DNA of 64,000 nt from Lineus longissimus (GCF_910592395.1 NC_088310.1:25561491-25625490); one strand, 5' to 3'; positions 28,101-52,307 are shown, counted from the first letter of the stretch. Program-made: numbers and translations. Notes: generated by a model from the letters alone, not told the origin.

Positions 28101-30050
28101 TATAGTACACTTGTTATTTCAGGAGTTTATACCGAGCCATTTAGCGTAAAAGGCAAGACTAGAATAGTCACCTTTTTCTAAACGAGATTCCAGTGGAAGG
28201 AAATCTCACAGCAAAATTCCTCCACTGCAAAAATACCGCTCTAGGCCATGAGGTTGCCTTTTTCTGCCAACTTTTGGAACATAGGGGCCAGCAAAGCAAA
28301 ATCTTTTGGAATCGACTACAAAAGGACTCACCATCCTTTATCAAAGGTAGTCATTACATGTAAATATCTCTGCAGGCAAGTTCAATGATGACTTGGCCCG
28401 CACAATGGCCAAGTCGAAATAGGACAACAACAGCCTAGTTCACATGCTTCACCTTGCACGGCACATCTAACCACTCCAATTGAATTACACGACTAGTTTA
28501 ACGCAGTGGACACGCAAAGTCTGTAAAAAGACCAAAAGTTCTGAATGAAATGCCCAAAATAACATGTCTCAAACTATTGTAGGTGAACAGTAAGCAGTGA
28601 CTTGTCCTCTGATGCCTCTGTCACAACACAGAACTGTGTGCAAGACATATCGACTTGAACCTATCTTTAGACGAACAATATCAATTTATTTGGTAAGATA
28701 TTTTGACAGATCATAAATAAAGAAAAACTTTGGGGACCTCCCTTTGTTGAGCATAGTCCCACTCCATCAGATGCCACAGTTGACTTCTGACCCCAAGACT
28801 GATGACTCTCAATTTTATCCAAGACTAATGTATTCGTGGCCGTCAGCTTGGCAACTTATAATAAGAAGGCAGACCAAATTCATGGACGACTTTTCACGCG
28901 CCTTTGTTGCTGAAGTCCCTTTTTGAAGATGGCATTGAAATTTGTTAAATAGAAAGTCATTAGGGCGGTCATTAGCGGTCCAGTTGTGACCAGAATAAGC
29001 AGCTTAATCAAAGCCTGCACCTCAATTTGGCCAAAAGATGCATTGACCAGAGAAAAGGGGAAAGAATCAAGATTATAAGTCAGCCTTCGACCATTAACCC
29101 ATTTTGTATCAGTGAACGTGGGTGACTTCTGTCACAAGGAGGAATATGAAGGGGTTTATACCTCCAGAGACCTGAGGTACCGGAGATATGAAAACCTTCC
29201 CATTTTCCATGCTCCATCCGGCCTTTCTACCGTCTCTAGATGCACTCATATCGAGAGTATTTCTAGAATGATACAAATGCCTCCTATGGGAGGATGCATA
29301 TATACCTTCCCCTTGTGTTTGCAGCTTAATCACAACTATGATACGAATTCTATGATGATGATGGAGATGAAGAAGCAGAAAACTTCCACCTTTTCATTCC
29401 ATCATCCACCAAAACTAGTTACAACCTAAAAACCCACCGCATGATGTTAGATTTGTTCAGACATAGAGTCCTTTGCCATTCTGCATCATATACTAGGTCT
29501 GAATCATGGACTCAAATATTCATAAAAAACCATTGAAATGCCACGATCCATACATCACCAACACCAGGTTGTTCAACATCGACCAACAAGATATCAGGAC
29601 CAATACCATGATGATTAGACTCCACCCATTATCGATCAAAAACCTGAGGCAAAAACCTCATCAAACACGTTCAATAGAGGTGGAGGAGGGGATCAAAAAG
29701 AGAAATAAACCCAATGCTCCTGGGGTTCATGAATGAAAAGGGGTTGGGAGTTATTGAAAGTGTTTCTGTTTAATGAAATGGCCAGGGGCCATTGTGCTCA
29801 CTGTCTAGCTATTTGGTGGTTAGGAATTCACCCTGAAACATTCTACATGTATAGCATATAGGTCAAACCAAAGTCTGTATGACATGTGATGTATCGATGC
29901 TTTGAATACCTACCATAAAAATATCATCGAAAACAAGTCACTACCAAATTTCAAGATCAGGATTAGTGATCAGGATTAAGATTTTCAGTTCTTCAAGTTA
30001 TTTTTTAAGATTAGGCCTTTTTTGAGGAGAAATATCAGTCTAACACTCAC

Positions 30051-42393
<12,343 letters not shown>

Positions 42394-43520
42394 ACAAATA
42401 CCGCTCCCTTCCACGCGCGTATATGCGTAATCCAAAACTACCACAAATGTCCACAAAAATGATATCAAGTATATACAATCCAAGGTGGAAATAAACGAAG
42501 CTCCCGTCAAAAGACACAAAATTGTCAAACTGAATGCATCTTCAACGTACAACCATCAACATAACCCGACTTAACAAGTAAAACTGTCGGGCTCGTGGCT
42601 CGGGCCACTAAATCTGTCAATCAAGGGGGAGGCGTTAGTTTAGCCAATCATCTGACAGCGCACCTTGCGCTATACGCTAACACCACATAGAATTTCCCGC
42701 CTATTGAACATGAAAAGCGCCGCACTAGCGTCGAATCATTTGGGCGAATAATGCGGTTTTGGCCCTAGATTTGCGCTATAAGACTTCTCATGGCTTATTT
42801 GTGTATGTATTTTAAGGAAATGCGATCAAAAATGCGCTTGGTTGACTTGACTAAAACGGCTGCTCCCTATTTCGGCTTCTATGGCAAGTATAATAAATCG
42901 CCTGTCATAATGCTGACTGACTTGCCCCCGGGCGATCTAACTTCTACGGGATTTCTACGCGGAACATGAAACTCCATCCATGTCAGACAAATTCTGGGGT
43001 TGCCGCCTCAAATTGTTTTCATCAACCGAAATATTTTCCATGGTGATTCATATTTCCGCGTCAAACAGCACACACGCCTGGGACTTTTGGAATTCTGTCG
43101 TATCGTGTTTTTTTTACTTTTGTAATTTTTTATACGAGTTATCTTTTTCATAGGTCGACAAATTCATTGTGATAGTTTGGGATTAAAAATGCTTTGTATT
43201 GCTTTTGACTCGGAATAATTCAATCTGGAAATCAAGAGGTAGCGAATCTAAGCTTGATTCATTTTATTTAGACATGTCGGTGTTAAATTCGACAGGCCAG
43301 ATGATAAAATCGTGGCTAAACGCTAGCCGCAAACCGCTAGCGTAATTTCTGTCAGAATGACTGATGTCAGCGCGGCTCTGCCGTCTAGCAACGAGAGCTG
43401 TCCGTATAATATCTCAGTATCACCGCATGTCCCGCCCCTTGCCCCGCCCACTATCTCATGATGGATGAGCAGGCGGCAAATCACGCACGCTGCAGGACAA
43501 ACCAGCAGTGCAGATAACGG
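42394..43520 (-). promoter_or_regulatory. Probable MEIS promoter and 5' UTR region (CpG-richer)
   Basis: This stretch has visibly more CpG and GC than the flanking DNA (for example around 42590-42780 and 43300-43500), lies directly upstream of the MEIS first codon, and contains no convincing reading frame. Motifs visible are a PBX-MEIS site, a CCAAT box, and an E2F-type TTTCCCGC at 42693-42700. The boundary is approximate and the transcription start is unknown. Confidence 0.5.
42614..42623 (-). promoter_or_regulatory. PBX-MEIS composite binding site in the MEIS promoter
   Basis: TGATTGACAG on the minus strand is a perfect match to the consensus for PBX with MEIS/PREP. It lies about 220 bp upstream of the MEIS start codon. 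Within 45 bp are a CCAAT box (42644-42648) and a second half-site TGACAG (plus strand, 42653-42658). Autoregulation by MEIS/PBX is an inference from motif and position. Confidence 0.5.
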
Positions 43521-44031
43521 ATTCTCTTGGCCTGGTCGTACAGTCTCTCCAACAAGTTCCCATTTTATTCGTTAGAGAAAACAAACTCCACTCAATTACA
43601 TTATTGTCAAATTACATTTGATGAAATTTAGGATGGAAATAATCATATCGATACGCTCTGGAAACGCTGTATCGTTCAGGAAGCGAACCGTAGATGTGAG
43701 ATTGAAATGATACCCGCGTAAACTTCAAAGTTTTCTTGTTGGTCGAAGCCCGTACTTTTTTCCGGGGAAACTGGCATGCTGTGAACTTTTGGAACGCCGT
43801 TATAGACTCCAAAGGCGGTCCATTCGTAATCATATATTCGTACCTTATGATGCCTATCTACTGCATATAGGCTACCGGTAGGTCTGGCGACTGGTACATT
43901 TGGTTACCGTTATCATAATGACGCTTCTTTTCGGAGATGTTATCAGAGTGTCTTTTTCCTACTTTTTCTACATGGTTGTTTTCACTTTCCCCAAAGTTTC
44001 AGACAACCGTGGTATAATAGAGCAGGAGACC

Positions 44032-44048
44032 GGGGGGGGGGGGGGGGG
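44032..44048. repeat. Poly-G tract (17 G)
   Basis: A run of 17 G in the intergenic region between MEIS and CHP1. Confidence 0.95.
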
Positions 44049-44893
44049 CAAATTAGCTGAAAAGTTAACCCAATTTCTATATGTGTCTCCAGGCTCCCTA
44101 AGGGTCACTGTCAAAGGATATGAACGTCTGCCGCGCTCGCTGCATGTACGTGGTGGGTGTGGTTTATCAGCCGCATAAAACTTGTTGCAAAATGTTTCGA
44201 GAATGACCATTGCCATTACTTGGCCTCCAATATTATGCGCATGAACGATCCGAATCCAACCTACCCGGCAACTCGGCAAAATGTTTGGTCTGCAACGCGG
44301 TGACGTAATGCCATCCCCGCAGAGAGGAAATCTGGTGATGATTACCGCGGTAACTGACCATGGTTCAACCGTGCGGAGTTGCACCTTTCACATGCTCCCC
44401 TGCTGAGAAAGCTATGATATCCCCGGCTAAGTACAGACATATAAGAGGATACTCTTCCAGACGTGCAGGGTACAGGGTTGGGATTTCATGTTGTGGCTGC
44501 AATCTTCATTCTTGGTGCTTGAACTAGGAATGTTAAAAAATAACTATACAAAAAAAGTTAGAGTTCACATAATTAAACCAACTGTTTGAAACGGACGAAC
44601 AGCATTCGTGAATACCATTGCATAATGGCTAATTTAAACTGAAAAAGGCTATCCAATAAGCTACTATTCACAGCACACACTAGTGATGGTACATAAAACA
44701 CAATTATTACAATTTAGATGATTTATAGTCAACTGAGTACATGTGCAGTGCTGGACCAAAACATAATTACAGAAAATATTTCGACAATTAGGCCGCCTCT
44801 GGTAATCATGGATGATATGATACAGTCAAAGAGAAGCGCCTTGATATAGACTTTCCTGTTACCAATGGTGACATTATTCTACTAAAAACGCGC

Positions 44894-45770
44894 GTGGTCT
44901 GTCTTCAGGATGGGTTGTTCACCAAATACACCGTTGCCCAGCGCAGCACAGGTCAGTCTTCAATATGGTTTGTTCCCCAATACGCCATCACCCAGAGCAA
45001 GCACATGTCAGTCTTCAATATGGGTTGTTCCCCAATACGCCATCACCCAGAGCAAGCATTGGTCTGTCTTCAGGATGGATTGTTCACCAAATACACCGTT
45101 GCCCTGCGCAGCACAGGTCAGTCTTCAATATGGTTTGTTCCCCTATACACCAGAGCTAGCACTGATCAATGTCCAAGACATGGGTTGTTCACCCAACACA
45201 CCATCGCCCAGAACTGGCACTGATGGCTTTCTTCATGATAGGACACTTCCCCCCCCCCCCCCCCCCCCCCCAATGCACCGTCGCCCAGAGCTAGTACTGA
45301 TGCTTGTCTTCAAGATAGGTTGTCCCCGCTTGGAGCTAGCACTAATCTGTCTTCAGGATGGGTAATTCCTCAATACACTATCGCCCAGTGCTAGTGCTCA
45401 GTGATCTGTCTTCAAGATGGGGTTTTCCCCAATACGCCATCTTCCAGAGCAAGCACTGATCTGTCTCCAAGATGGGTTGTGCCCCCAATCACTCCTTTTT
45501 GCCAAGATCTTGCACTGGTGTTTGTCTCCAAGGTGGGTTGTTCTCCCAGTACACCCTCTCCCAGAGCTAGCACTGATGGTTGTCTTCAAGACAGGTTGTT
45601 TTCCCAATAGGCCTACGTCAACGCCGAGCGCTACACTGATCTTTCTTCAAGATGGGTTGTTCCCGCGGCAGCACATTTCGCCCAGAGCTGGCTCTGATCT
45701 GTCTTCAAAAGGCTGTTCATCTCGTACTATATCACCAAGAGCTGGCGGCTGTCTCCAGATAGGTTGTTCC
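44894..45770. repeat. Degenerate minisatellite of about 55-57 bp, about 15 copies
   Basis: Units contain gtcttcaagatgggttgttc followed by cccaatac.cc and cccagagc.agcact. Copies are diverged and of variable length, so this is an older array than the one near 54 kb. A run of 23 C interrupts it at 45249-45271. It lies between MEIS and CHP1. Confidence 0.9.
45249..45271. repeat. Poly-C tract (23 C)
   Basis: A run of 23 C inserted within the 44.9-45.8 kb minisatellite. It is the longest homopolymer I noticed in the window. Confidence 0.95.
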
Positions 45771-46168
45771 CCCCAGTATGCCTGCTATCAACATCGAGGA
45801 AAGATTATAAAGCTGAGGTTGTCCGCAAGTGGAATTCTCTCATCCAGGAAGACAAGAGACGTGATTTGCCTTGCGTGGCCGTGAGGACAGAATTCAGTAC
45901 AGCTGTCTCATTAGCCAATGGAAAGAGGCTTCGATCGGCTACAAGTACGCTGTACACGTCTAGTGGGAAGGGCCAGGCACTGTCTCATTGGCAAAAGTCA
46001 TATCTGAAGAACATGGTCGGTATTTTGCCAAGAGAAGTTTGGTGTTGTTTAATAAAATTATGCCGGGATCAGTTGTATCAGGCACAATCTGCCCATGTGC
46101 TCGATTGCACTGTTCAGTGTCTGCTCATTAGTATCGCCATCTATCATAAATGTATCGCACTAATATAA
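45764..46168 (+). other. Unrecognised coding-like segment (possible exon or gene fragment)
   Basis: An open frame of 134 codons without a good ATG near its beginning (the first codon is TTG), so it would need a splice. A pyrimidine tract plus cag ends at about 45776. The first 75 residues look more protein-like than other open frames here, with a mixed charged composition: RKDYKAEVVRKWNSLIQEDK, then RTEFSTAVSLANGKRLRS and SGKGQALSHWQKSYLKNMVG. The end looks like random translation. I do not recognise a family. It could be a captured gene fragment, a transposon remnant, or chance. Confidence 0.25.
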
Positions 46169-46316
46169 TCTCAGTTTCATCAGGCACGTTATGAGATAGA
46201 ATGAGAGAATAAGAAAACTGCACTAGTGGCTGATCAGAGTATCCAGATTGCACGAGGTGATTTTCTTCGTCCGGAAAGCTGGAGACCGCAGTCTCCATCT
46301 GAATATGATGGGAATC

Positions 46317-46472
46317 ATTAACCAGCTCTGGGAGGTCTGCAATATCTGAATGTGACCGGATCCAATAACCAGCTCTGGGAGGGCTTTGAGACGGGGAACT
46401 CAATAACCAGCTCTGGGAGGTCTTCAATATCTGAATGTGACCGGATCTAATAACCAGCTTTGGGAGGCCTTC
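46317..46472. repeat. Short tandem repeat of about 40-47 bp, 4 copies
   Basis: Copies of aataaccagctctgggagg start near 46317, 46363, 46402 and 46449, most followed by atatctgaatgtgaccgg. One copy is shortened. Confidence 0.85.
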
Positions 46473-47303
46473 ACTGGATCATGGTCAAACAATGAAAGAC
46501 TGACAATATCTGATTTGTGAACACTGTCACCAAGGAAGTCTCAAAGAATTTTGTAACTTGCAACAACAACTTACATGTAATAATAAAGAGAAACATACTA
46601 AGAATTTCTCAGTTTAGATTTCTTGAATACTAGTATATTTATAAAACTCTGGTTCTAATTACATCAACATGCCTAATAAATAGAATATCCATTTTATTTA
46701 TGAAATTAACACCACATATGGAAGTATCACTAACCTTGACCCGAAGTGAAGAAAGTTATAATCGGTATCCCAACTGCACCCAAGCTATCAGTAGTTTAGC
46801 ATCTTTCAGTACATTATACAGGGTAAGTGAGAAAAGTCCACTCGAACTATAGGACTATATAACTTAGTTGGGGTTTGAGTATTTGATATGTTCTACTGTT
46901 TTGTCTGGGCTATTCAGAAACCAAAACCAAAATAGGTCATCACCATCCTGATTTTGAGTAAACTGGGCCTAAACTTGAAATTACAGGATTTTCACAAAAT
47001 TTCTGCAATTTCTAATCCAAACCAGAGCCTCAAGTGATACAGTGCCACCCAGCAACACAACTCAGCATTTTTTTTTACTCTTTAAACAATGAGCTCAAAA
47101 GTCCACAACCCTTCACTGAAACACAACTGGCTTGAAAAGGAATAGAAATGGCAAAGGCATTTCTACAATGCAGGCATGTATCTAAAAGCATATTTACACA
47201 TCCTAAACGGGCCGGGCCCTTTCCAGTGAAGAAATATAGGAATGATTTCAGGATGACAAAACATTCAGTTCACATGGGCTAATGCAAAGTTCAAGCAAGA
47301 CAA

Positions 47304-47424
47304 TTGGTGATATGAATAAAGAAAGGTAAATGCTTTTATCTAAAACTCCATGTACATTTACACTTGGCCTTTCTGTACAAAATTGAAGTAAAAGCATTTG
47401 CTAGCCTTTATTCATATCACCCAA
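47304..47424. other. Long imperfect hairpin downstream of CHP1
   Basis: The left arm (ttggtgatatgaataaag then aaatgcttttat) pairs with the right arm, whose reverse complement reads ttgggtgatatgaataaag then aaatgctttta. The stem has two blocks of about 18 and 11 bp separated by a 6-nt internal loop, with a loop of about 50 nt. It could be a foldback element remnant or a small-RNA precursor. Confidence 0.7.
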
Positions 47425-47737
47425 TATGATGGTTACTAGCACATCCAACACTGGCCTAATTTATAGTTAAAAAATGAAGTAACATTACGAATTGAGGACT
47501 GGTAACAGTTTTAATCACGATGTAATTGGCGTCATATCCCTCATGAAGTGCACTTAGCACCTCTCTTCAAAAGTCACTCAAAACTTCTCCGTACTGCACC
47601 TGTCCATCAGAATGAATACACCTATTAGCTGCCACAACCGAGGCAAAACAAGAATCAATAAACTCCTTAATTAAAAATCCAAAACGCCTTGAACAAAGGC
47701 GTCTGGTGATTCTACTATGGCCCATAACCTGCACATA

Positions 47738-47743
47738 TTTATT
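47738..47743 (-). terminator. Possible poly(A) signal of CHP1
   Basis: AATAAA on the minus strand, 165 bp past the CHP1 stop codon, is the first canonical hexamer I noticed. Another minus-strand AATAAA sits near 47407 inside the hairpin at 47304-47424. Which one is used is unknown. Confidence 0.45.
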
Positions 47744-47907
47744 CAATCCATGTATATCAAATATGATGCATCCATGTCTATCTACATTATATCTTGGTCA
47801 TTTCAATCCTCGGTAATCAATGTTTCATCGGAAGGTCCTCTCTGCACACCACTGGCATCAACCTGCGTGGAAGCTATCACCACAATCCACGGAAGCTACC
47901 ACCATCA

Positions 47908-50124
47908 CTAATTCAAGAAACGAATGCTCATCTTTTGCTCAACGTCTACCCTATCCATGGCCTGAAATTAAGAACAAAACGCAATGAAACCTGTTGGCAT
48001 CATGATACAGTGAACCAAAATGTTTGCGACGATCCTTTTCACTTGGTGGTGGACTAAACGGTGCATTTGCTGCTGAATTTGAATGGTTAATACAAATTGA
48101 AATGTTGATATAGTTTCATTTTCCTCAGAAATGCTGCCTAACCGACCCAGTATGTATTCGGACAAAATATTCCAGCTCTTTCATTTGGTCAAATATCCTA
48201 AGTTTTAAATCTCTGGAAAACTAATCTGATAATTCCCAACATACCTTTGTAAATTCCTCGAAAGAGATCATATTATCGTTGTCTTCATCTGCTTCTGCTA
48301 TCGTCCTATCAGCAATGCTGCCAAGCTGAAATGGACAATTTGTACGTACTGATATTTGAAAGATGTAACACTTCTTTCCGATTACAAGGGCAGTGTTAAC
48401 TTGGCCAGATCATGAATTTCAAGTTTACATTGTCTCTGTTTGGAGAAAAGCATTTCGCAAGGTAGTATGCCCTTTTTGGCAAAAACTGCTCCCTGCCCAT
48501 TTCCTTTTGAAGGAGGAAATATGTTCTCCTAAAAAAAGGGATAACTGTCCAGAACCCACCTGTTCTTCTGATATATTAGCACCAACCATCATATGTAACA
48601 CAGCGAGCAATTCCTCTCTAGCAATCTTATTATCACCATCTAGATCATACATCTTAAAGGCAACTGAAACAGGAATTGATTATGATGTTGAAACATATTT
48701 TCAGAAGATTTGAACAAGTGTTAATATGAGATGATTGAGCATGTGAAAGTAATGATACCGACTTTAAAATGATGTTATTTGTCAAGGACTCTTAAGAAGA
48801 GCTAGGCAGTGAGATTAAAAGTGAGGCAGTGAGTTTAAAGTGGGGAGCTCCTAATGAAAAACCACAAGAAAATCAGAATTCTAAGAGCGGAGAAAGTCAA
48901 ATGGAGTAAATGCCAAAAAATTCATGAGGAGTGGTCCTCCCTTTATTGTAATGGTGTAGAGAACGCTGTTATGGGCAATGGAAAACCGACAGCTGGGATA
49001 ACTTACACCTTAATTTCTCTTCACGACTATTCAGAGGACTAACAATGTCTTTATCCCTTGATTTGATTGGTCGGAATCTTGCAAGGACACGCATGAATTG
49101 CTTGAAATTAACATCATCATTGCTGCAAAACAACAAAGGATGTACATTGTAAATCAAGACCAAAAGGCCAGAGTGTGGTTGTACATGAAATGACAGTTTT
49201 ATCATCATGAACATTCTTGAACCCAGTGTGCACTGACTGTCCAACTTCCAAGTCTCAAATGACTACAACAAGAGCTACATATTGTCCAAGTCTCAAATGA
49301 CTACAACAAGAGCTACATATTGCAGAACATGAAATGAGTGAATCTGAGCCCGGTAAATGATGTATGTCTTAAGGCAAGGAGACGTAAGAGACCCAAGACC
49401 CACATTCAGGTCACAATATAATAACCAGACTCCCAATGTGGACTTACTTTTCTTGGAAAAAAGCATGCACGATCCTGTCACCCAAAGGATTAATTGCTAA
49501 CTCTGGAATCCGTAAGAAGTCTTCTCGGCTGCAAATAGAATGAAATGTATCAAGATTTGAAATGGCTGTTAACACAAGAAAATATAAGGTTGTTGGGCAG
49601 TTAATGAACGCAATTAGTAATTCGTCCAACTGACAGGCACTTTGTCACACCTATTTCTATTAGTTAAACATGAAATAGATTGGGGGAACAAAATCCTGAC
49701 TTCAGTTTAGCCTCGGCCTATCTTATCTATCAATCATGGTATTGGTAAAGTATTTTTTATAACAAGTCAGTAGTACCATAACCATACCTTAAAAATCCGT
49801 TCCTGCCCTTGTCCAAACTAGTATATCTGCTGTACAGGCGGACTATCTGGTTCCGCGAAACTGAAAAGAAGCATGATATATTACAGCAGGCTAACGTAAG
49901 CCCAGAGAAGGTCTACTTGGAATAATTCTCCAAGGGCAATATTAACTTTCACACCAGACCAACTTCCTGGTTTTTGCATACTTTTGAAGCACAATTAAAA
50001 ACAACACAAATTCAATGCAAAATAGGTGTTCTACAAGCGATCTCAGAATCTACATACACCCAGTTTCATTCTGAATGGCTTCAATTTCTTCATCTTGCAA
50101 CATTATTGAAGACTTTGACCCCAT
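47908..50124 (-). CDS. CHP1: Calcineurin B homologous protein (CHP1-like), complete, 7 exons
   Basis: CHP1 is an N-myristoylated EF-hand protein that binds and stabilises Na+/H+ exchangers and acts in membrane trafficking. Exons in transcript order are 50058-50124, 49788-49860, 49448-49528, 49007-49122, 48560-48663, 48245-48325 and 47908-47961. All introns are GT/AG and phases join to one 576-nt frame (191 residues; human CHP1 has 195). The start MGSKSS is a myristoylation signal. EF1 (about 36-50) and EF2 (about 73-85) lack a full set of ligands, as in the family. EF3 (D119-E130, DLDGDNKIAREE) and EF4 (D160-E171, DEDNDNMISFEE) are canonical. The C-terminus VDVEQKMSIRFLN matches the CHP family end. 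Its 5' end faces VPS37 across about 590 bp. CHP2 or CHP3/tescalcin are less likely. Confidence 0.96.
49249..49324. repeat. Two-copy direct duplication of about 38 bp in CHP1 intron 3
   Basis: The segment beginning ccaagtctcaaatgactaca occurs twice back to back, ending gagctacatattg. The two copies are nearly identical, so this is a recent duplication between CHP1 exons 3 and 4. Confidence 0.88.
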
Positions 50125-50716
50125 TTTGGCAAGCTATTCGACATGAAAAATATCGAAAATACAAGAACGTTTTCGTCGTTGAAGAGTAATCATCTGAGAT
50201 AAATTCTGTTCAAGCCGCCAACAACAACAACAACAAAAATACAGGAAATGTTCGTTCCTTTCGTCATTTCGACATTGTCATTTGTTACTGGGTTATACCA
50301 AATTGTTCATCTTAAGACGCATCAAGTCTTTCTAAATCACCCAATTTCCATATGAAAGATGCCAATGATGCAATAGGTAAATATGAAGTCAATAGATATG
50401 GTTGTATCTGCCCACAAATGCCTGAAATTGTTTGAATGAATGTGTACAAGACACAGTCGGTGAGTCGCCACAGTCAGACTCATGCAGACCGTGATATGAT
50501 AATGATATCTATATTGCGTCTTAGACTAGAGATCATATCACTGTCACTGTGCTCCCAGGAATGAATAAAAACTACTGGACTTTCTCGAGTGTCGAGATGG
50601 ACTGATGATGAGGTTTTGAGTAAGACTAGTTAAAGACCAGACCACTTATCCATTTCTTCAATTTTCCAGATAATTCTTCTTGAACACAAACAATTGTTTT
50701 CGAGGGAGCTGCCAAG
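50125..50716. promoter_or_regulatory. Shared CHP1/VPS37 intergenic (bidirectional promoter) region
   Basis: Only about 590 bp separate the divergent start codons of CHP1 (minus) and VPS37 (plus), so both promoters and 5' UTRs must lie here. There is no obvious TATA box. A good 3' splice site (pyrimidine tract then cag ending at 50669) suggests the VPS37 5' UTR may contain an intron. Bidirectional transcription is inferred from geometry. Confidence 0.55.
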
Positions 50717-52307
50717 ATGTATGCAAGTCAACGCCTGCAAGCTGGAAATGTTACAATGGATGAATCGGAAGGCCTCGGCATTCTCAGGCATCTCAATGTG
50801 GAAGAGTTGCAGAAGCTGCTGGATGATGATGATCGTTTGAATGCATTGATAAATGATGTACCACAGGTATGTTGTTGTAACGAAGTGAAATGTTGAGATG
50901 ACCCCCGTCTAGGACATGTGCAGTTTAGGATCTACCACAATTCATCATACAATATTTGACTTCGTTTCATCAATGTTGTTGCTCATGTGAAACTGGTTAG
51001 CAAGTACATTTTTGTAGTTGCAAATCACATTAAAACCACAGATTAATTCAGTGTCCTTGCGCAAGACACTTAACCCTGCAGTTCTTTCAACCCAGTAGTT
51101 ATTATGGGTAAGTGGGATAATTTTCCATTGTTCAGAAATAAATGAAACTAACATGGGAACTATTCTCAATTCCAGGTTAAAAATCTTGTTAGTGAAAAAC
51201 AAATGTTGATGGCAAGTAACAAGAGTTTGGCCGAGTTCAACTTATCAAGAGAACCTCGATTAATTCAGGGTAAAGAGAGATTAGCCTCAGCTCATGAGCA
51301 GGCTAAGCAACTACAGGAAGAAGTACTGGAGAACAAGGGAAAACTGTGTAAGTTGTTTGTTAGTCACTAAGGACTGAGATGGGAGCAAGCTAAGGGCGAC
51401 TACCCTGTAGTTTGTCTTGTAATGAAACCCAAATTCTAAGTGTGTCATTCTGCAAATGGTGCCAATGGTTCTTCAATTTAATTTGAGTGAAGCATAAAAT
51501 ACGTCGACGGCAATGTCCACCGTGTGCCTAAGCTAAAGATCCAACACAGGTTAGCACGTAATACGGCCGTAGACTCAAATGATAAAATGATTAATTGGAT
51601 GTTCTCATATAGAACTGACAGTGGTTAACACTATCATCATTTGGTTTTCTGACAGTATTCTTGAGGTGTTGTTAATGAGAAATCATGGCAATTCTTTTCA
51701 GTATCCAATGAGGATGATCTGACGTTGGACACAGCACTGGCAATGCTACAGACAAAGGCATCCAAGACTGAAGATGATTCAGAGGTGAGTCCTGCAAAGT
51801 AATTTGATGATACTAGTGAGTAAAGGATACTGGACCACAAATTTAGACAGGGAACAAAAATCAATCAAAATGAGTGTTTTTAAGATGCCAGACACTACAA
51901 AAGTGATCAACAGCACCTAACAAAGATCAGATGTTGTGGCATGTAGCTAATCTCCCCAGTGCTAGTGGAAGCTGCAACACTACATCCGGCCAGTGCCAGC
52001 CTTTGGATCCCAAGGCCTGCTATAGGAGGAGGCTAAGACAGTCGTTTCAGATGATGTGACTAAATTCTATGTTCATTCTTTGCAGGATTTGGCGGAAAAG
52101 TTGCTGGATAAATCCGTTGACATTGAAATATTTCTAGATTTATTCATACCCAGGAAAACCTTGGCCCATGTCAGAAAAGTCAAAGCAGAGAAAATGGGCG
52201 AGTTAGTGCGATCACAAGGGACACAGCACCCTGGAGGAAATATGCACCAGTGGAACCATCCAGGAGGACAGGGAATGCCCGACCCCTCGCAATTTATGCG
52301 TCGGTGA
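50717..52307 (+). CDS. VPS37: ESCRT-I subunit VPS37 (VPS37B/C-like), complete, 4 exons
   Basis: VPS37 is part of ESCRT-I (TSG101-VPS28-VPS37-MVB12), which sorts ubiquitinated cargo into multivesicular bodies on endosomes. Exons are 50717-50866, 51176-51347, 51702-51784 and 52086-52307, with GT/AG borders, giving a 627-nt frame (208 residues). The protein is mostly the helical Mod(r) domain: LNVEELQKLLDDDDRLNALI (residues 26-45), then MASNKSLAEFNLSREP, a coiled-coil segment to about 107, and DLAEKLLDKSVDIEIFLDLF followed by RKTLAHVRKVKAEKM. A short Gly/Pro/His-rich tail ends in FMRR. It lacks the N-terminal UEV of VPS37A and the long Pro-rich tail of vertebrate VPS37B/C. An alternative Met at residue 14 is possible. 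The paralog cannot be fixed by eye. Confidence 0.93.

Larger units (their letters stand above)
1..30050. other. 30 kb downstream of MEIS exon 6: no exon recognised
   Basis: This is presumably MEIS intron sequence, since the homeodomain exons must follow exon 6 on the minus strand. I looked for the conserved homeodomain peptides (MRAWLFQHL, NNWFINARRR) in reverse complement and found none. Contents are AT-rich unique sequence, the tandem repeats and MITE-like elements listed separately, and several chance-like open frames. An unrelated gene nested here cannot be excluded. Confidence 0.5.
43521..47737. other. Repeat-rich intergenic region between MEIS and CHP1
   Basis: No supported gene. It holds two tandem arrays, two homopolymer tracts, a hairpin and one coding-like segment, each listed separately. 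The 138-codon minus-strand frame at 43968-44384 runs through the poly-G tract (a polyproline run) and is not supported. Confidence 0.6.

Noticed and set aside
43968-44384. 138-codon minus-strand frame with a polyproline stretch
   Set aside because: The proline run is the poly-G tract, and the rest is unrecognisable.
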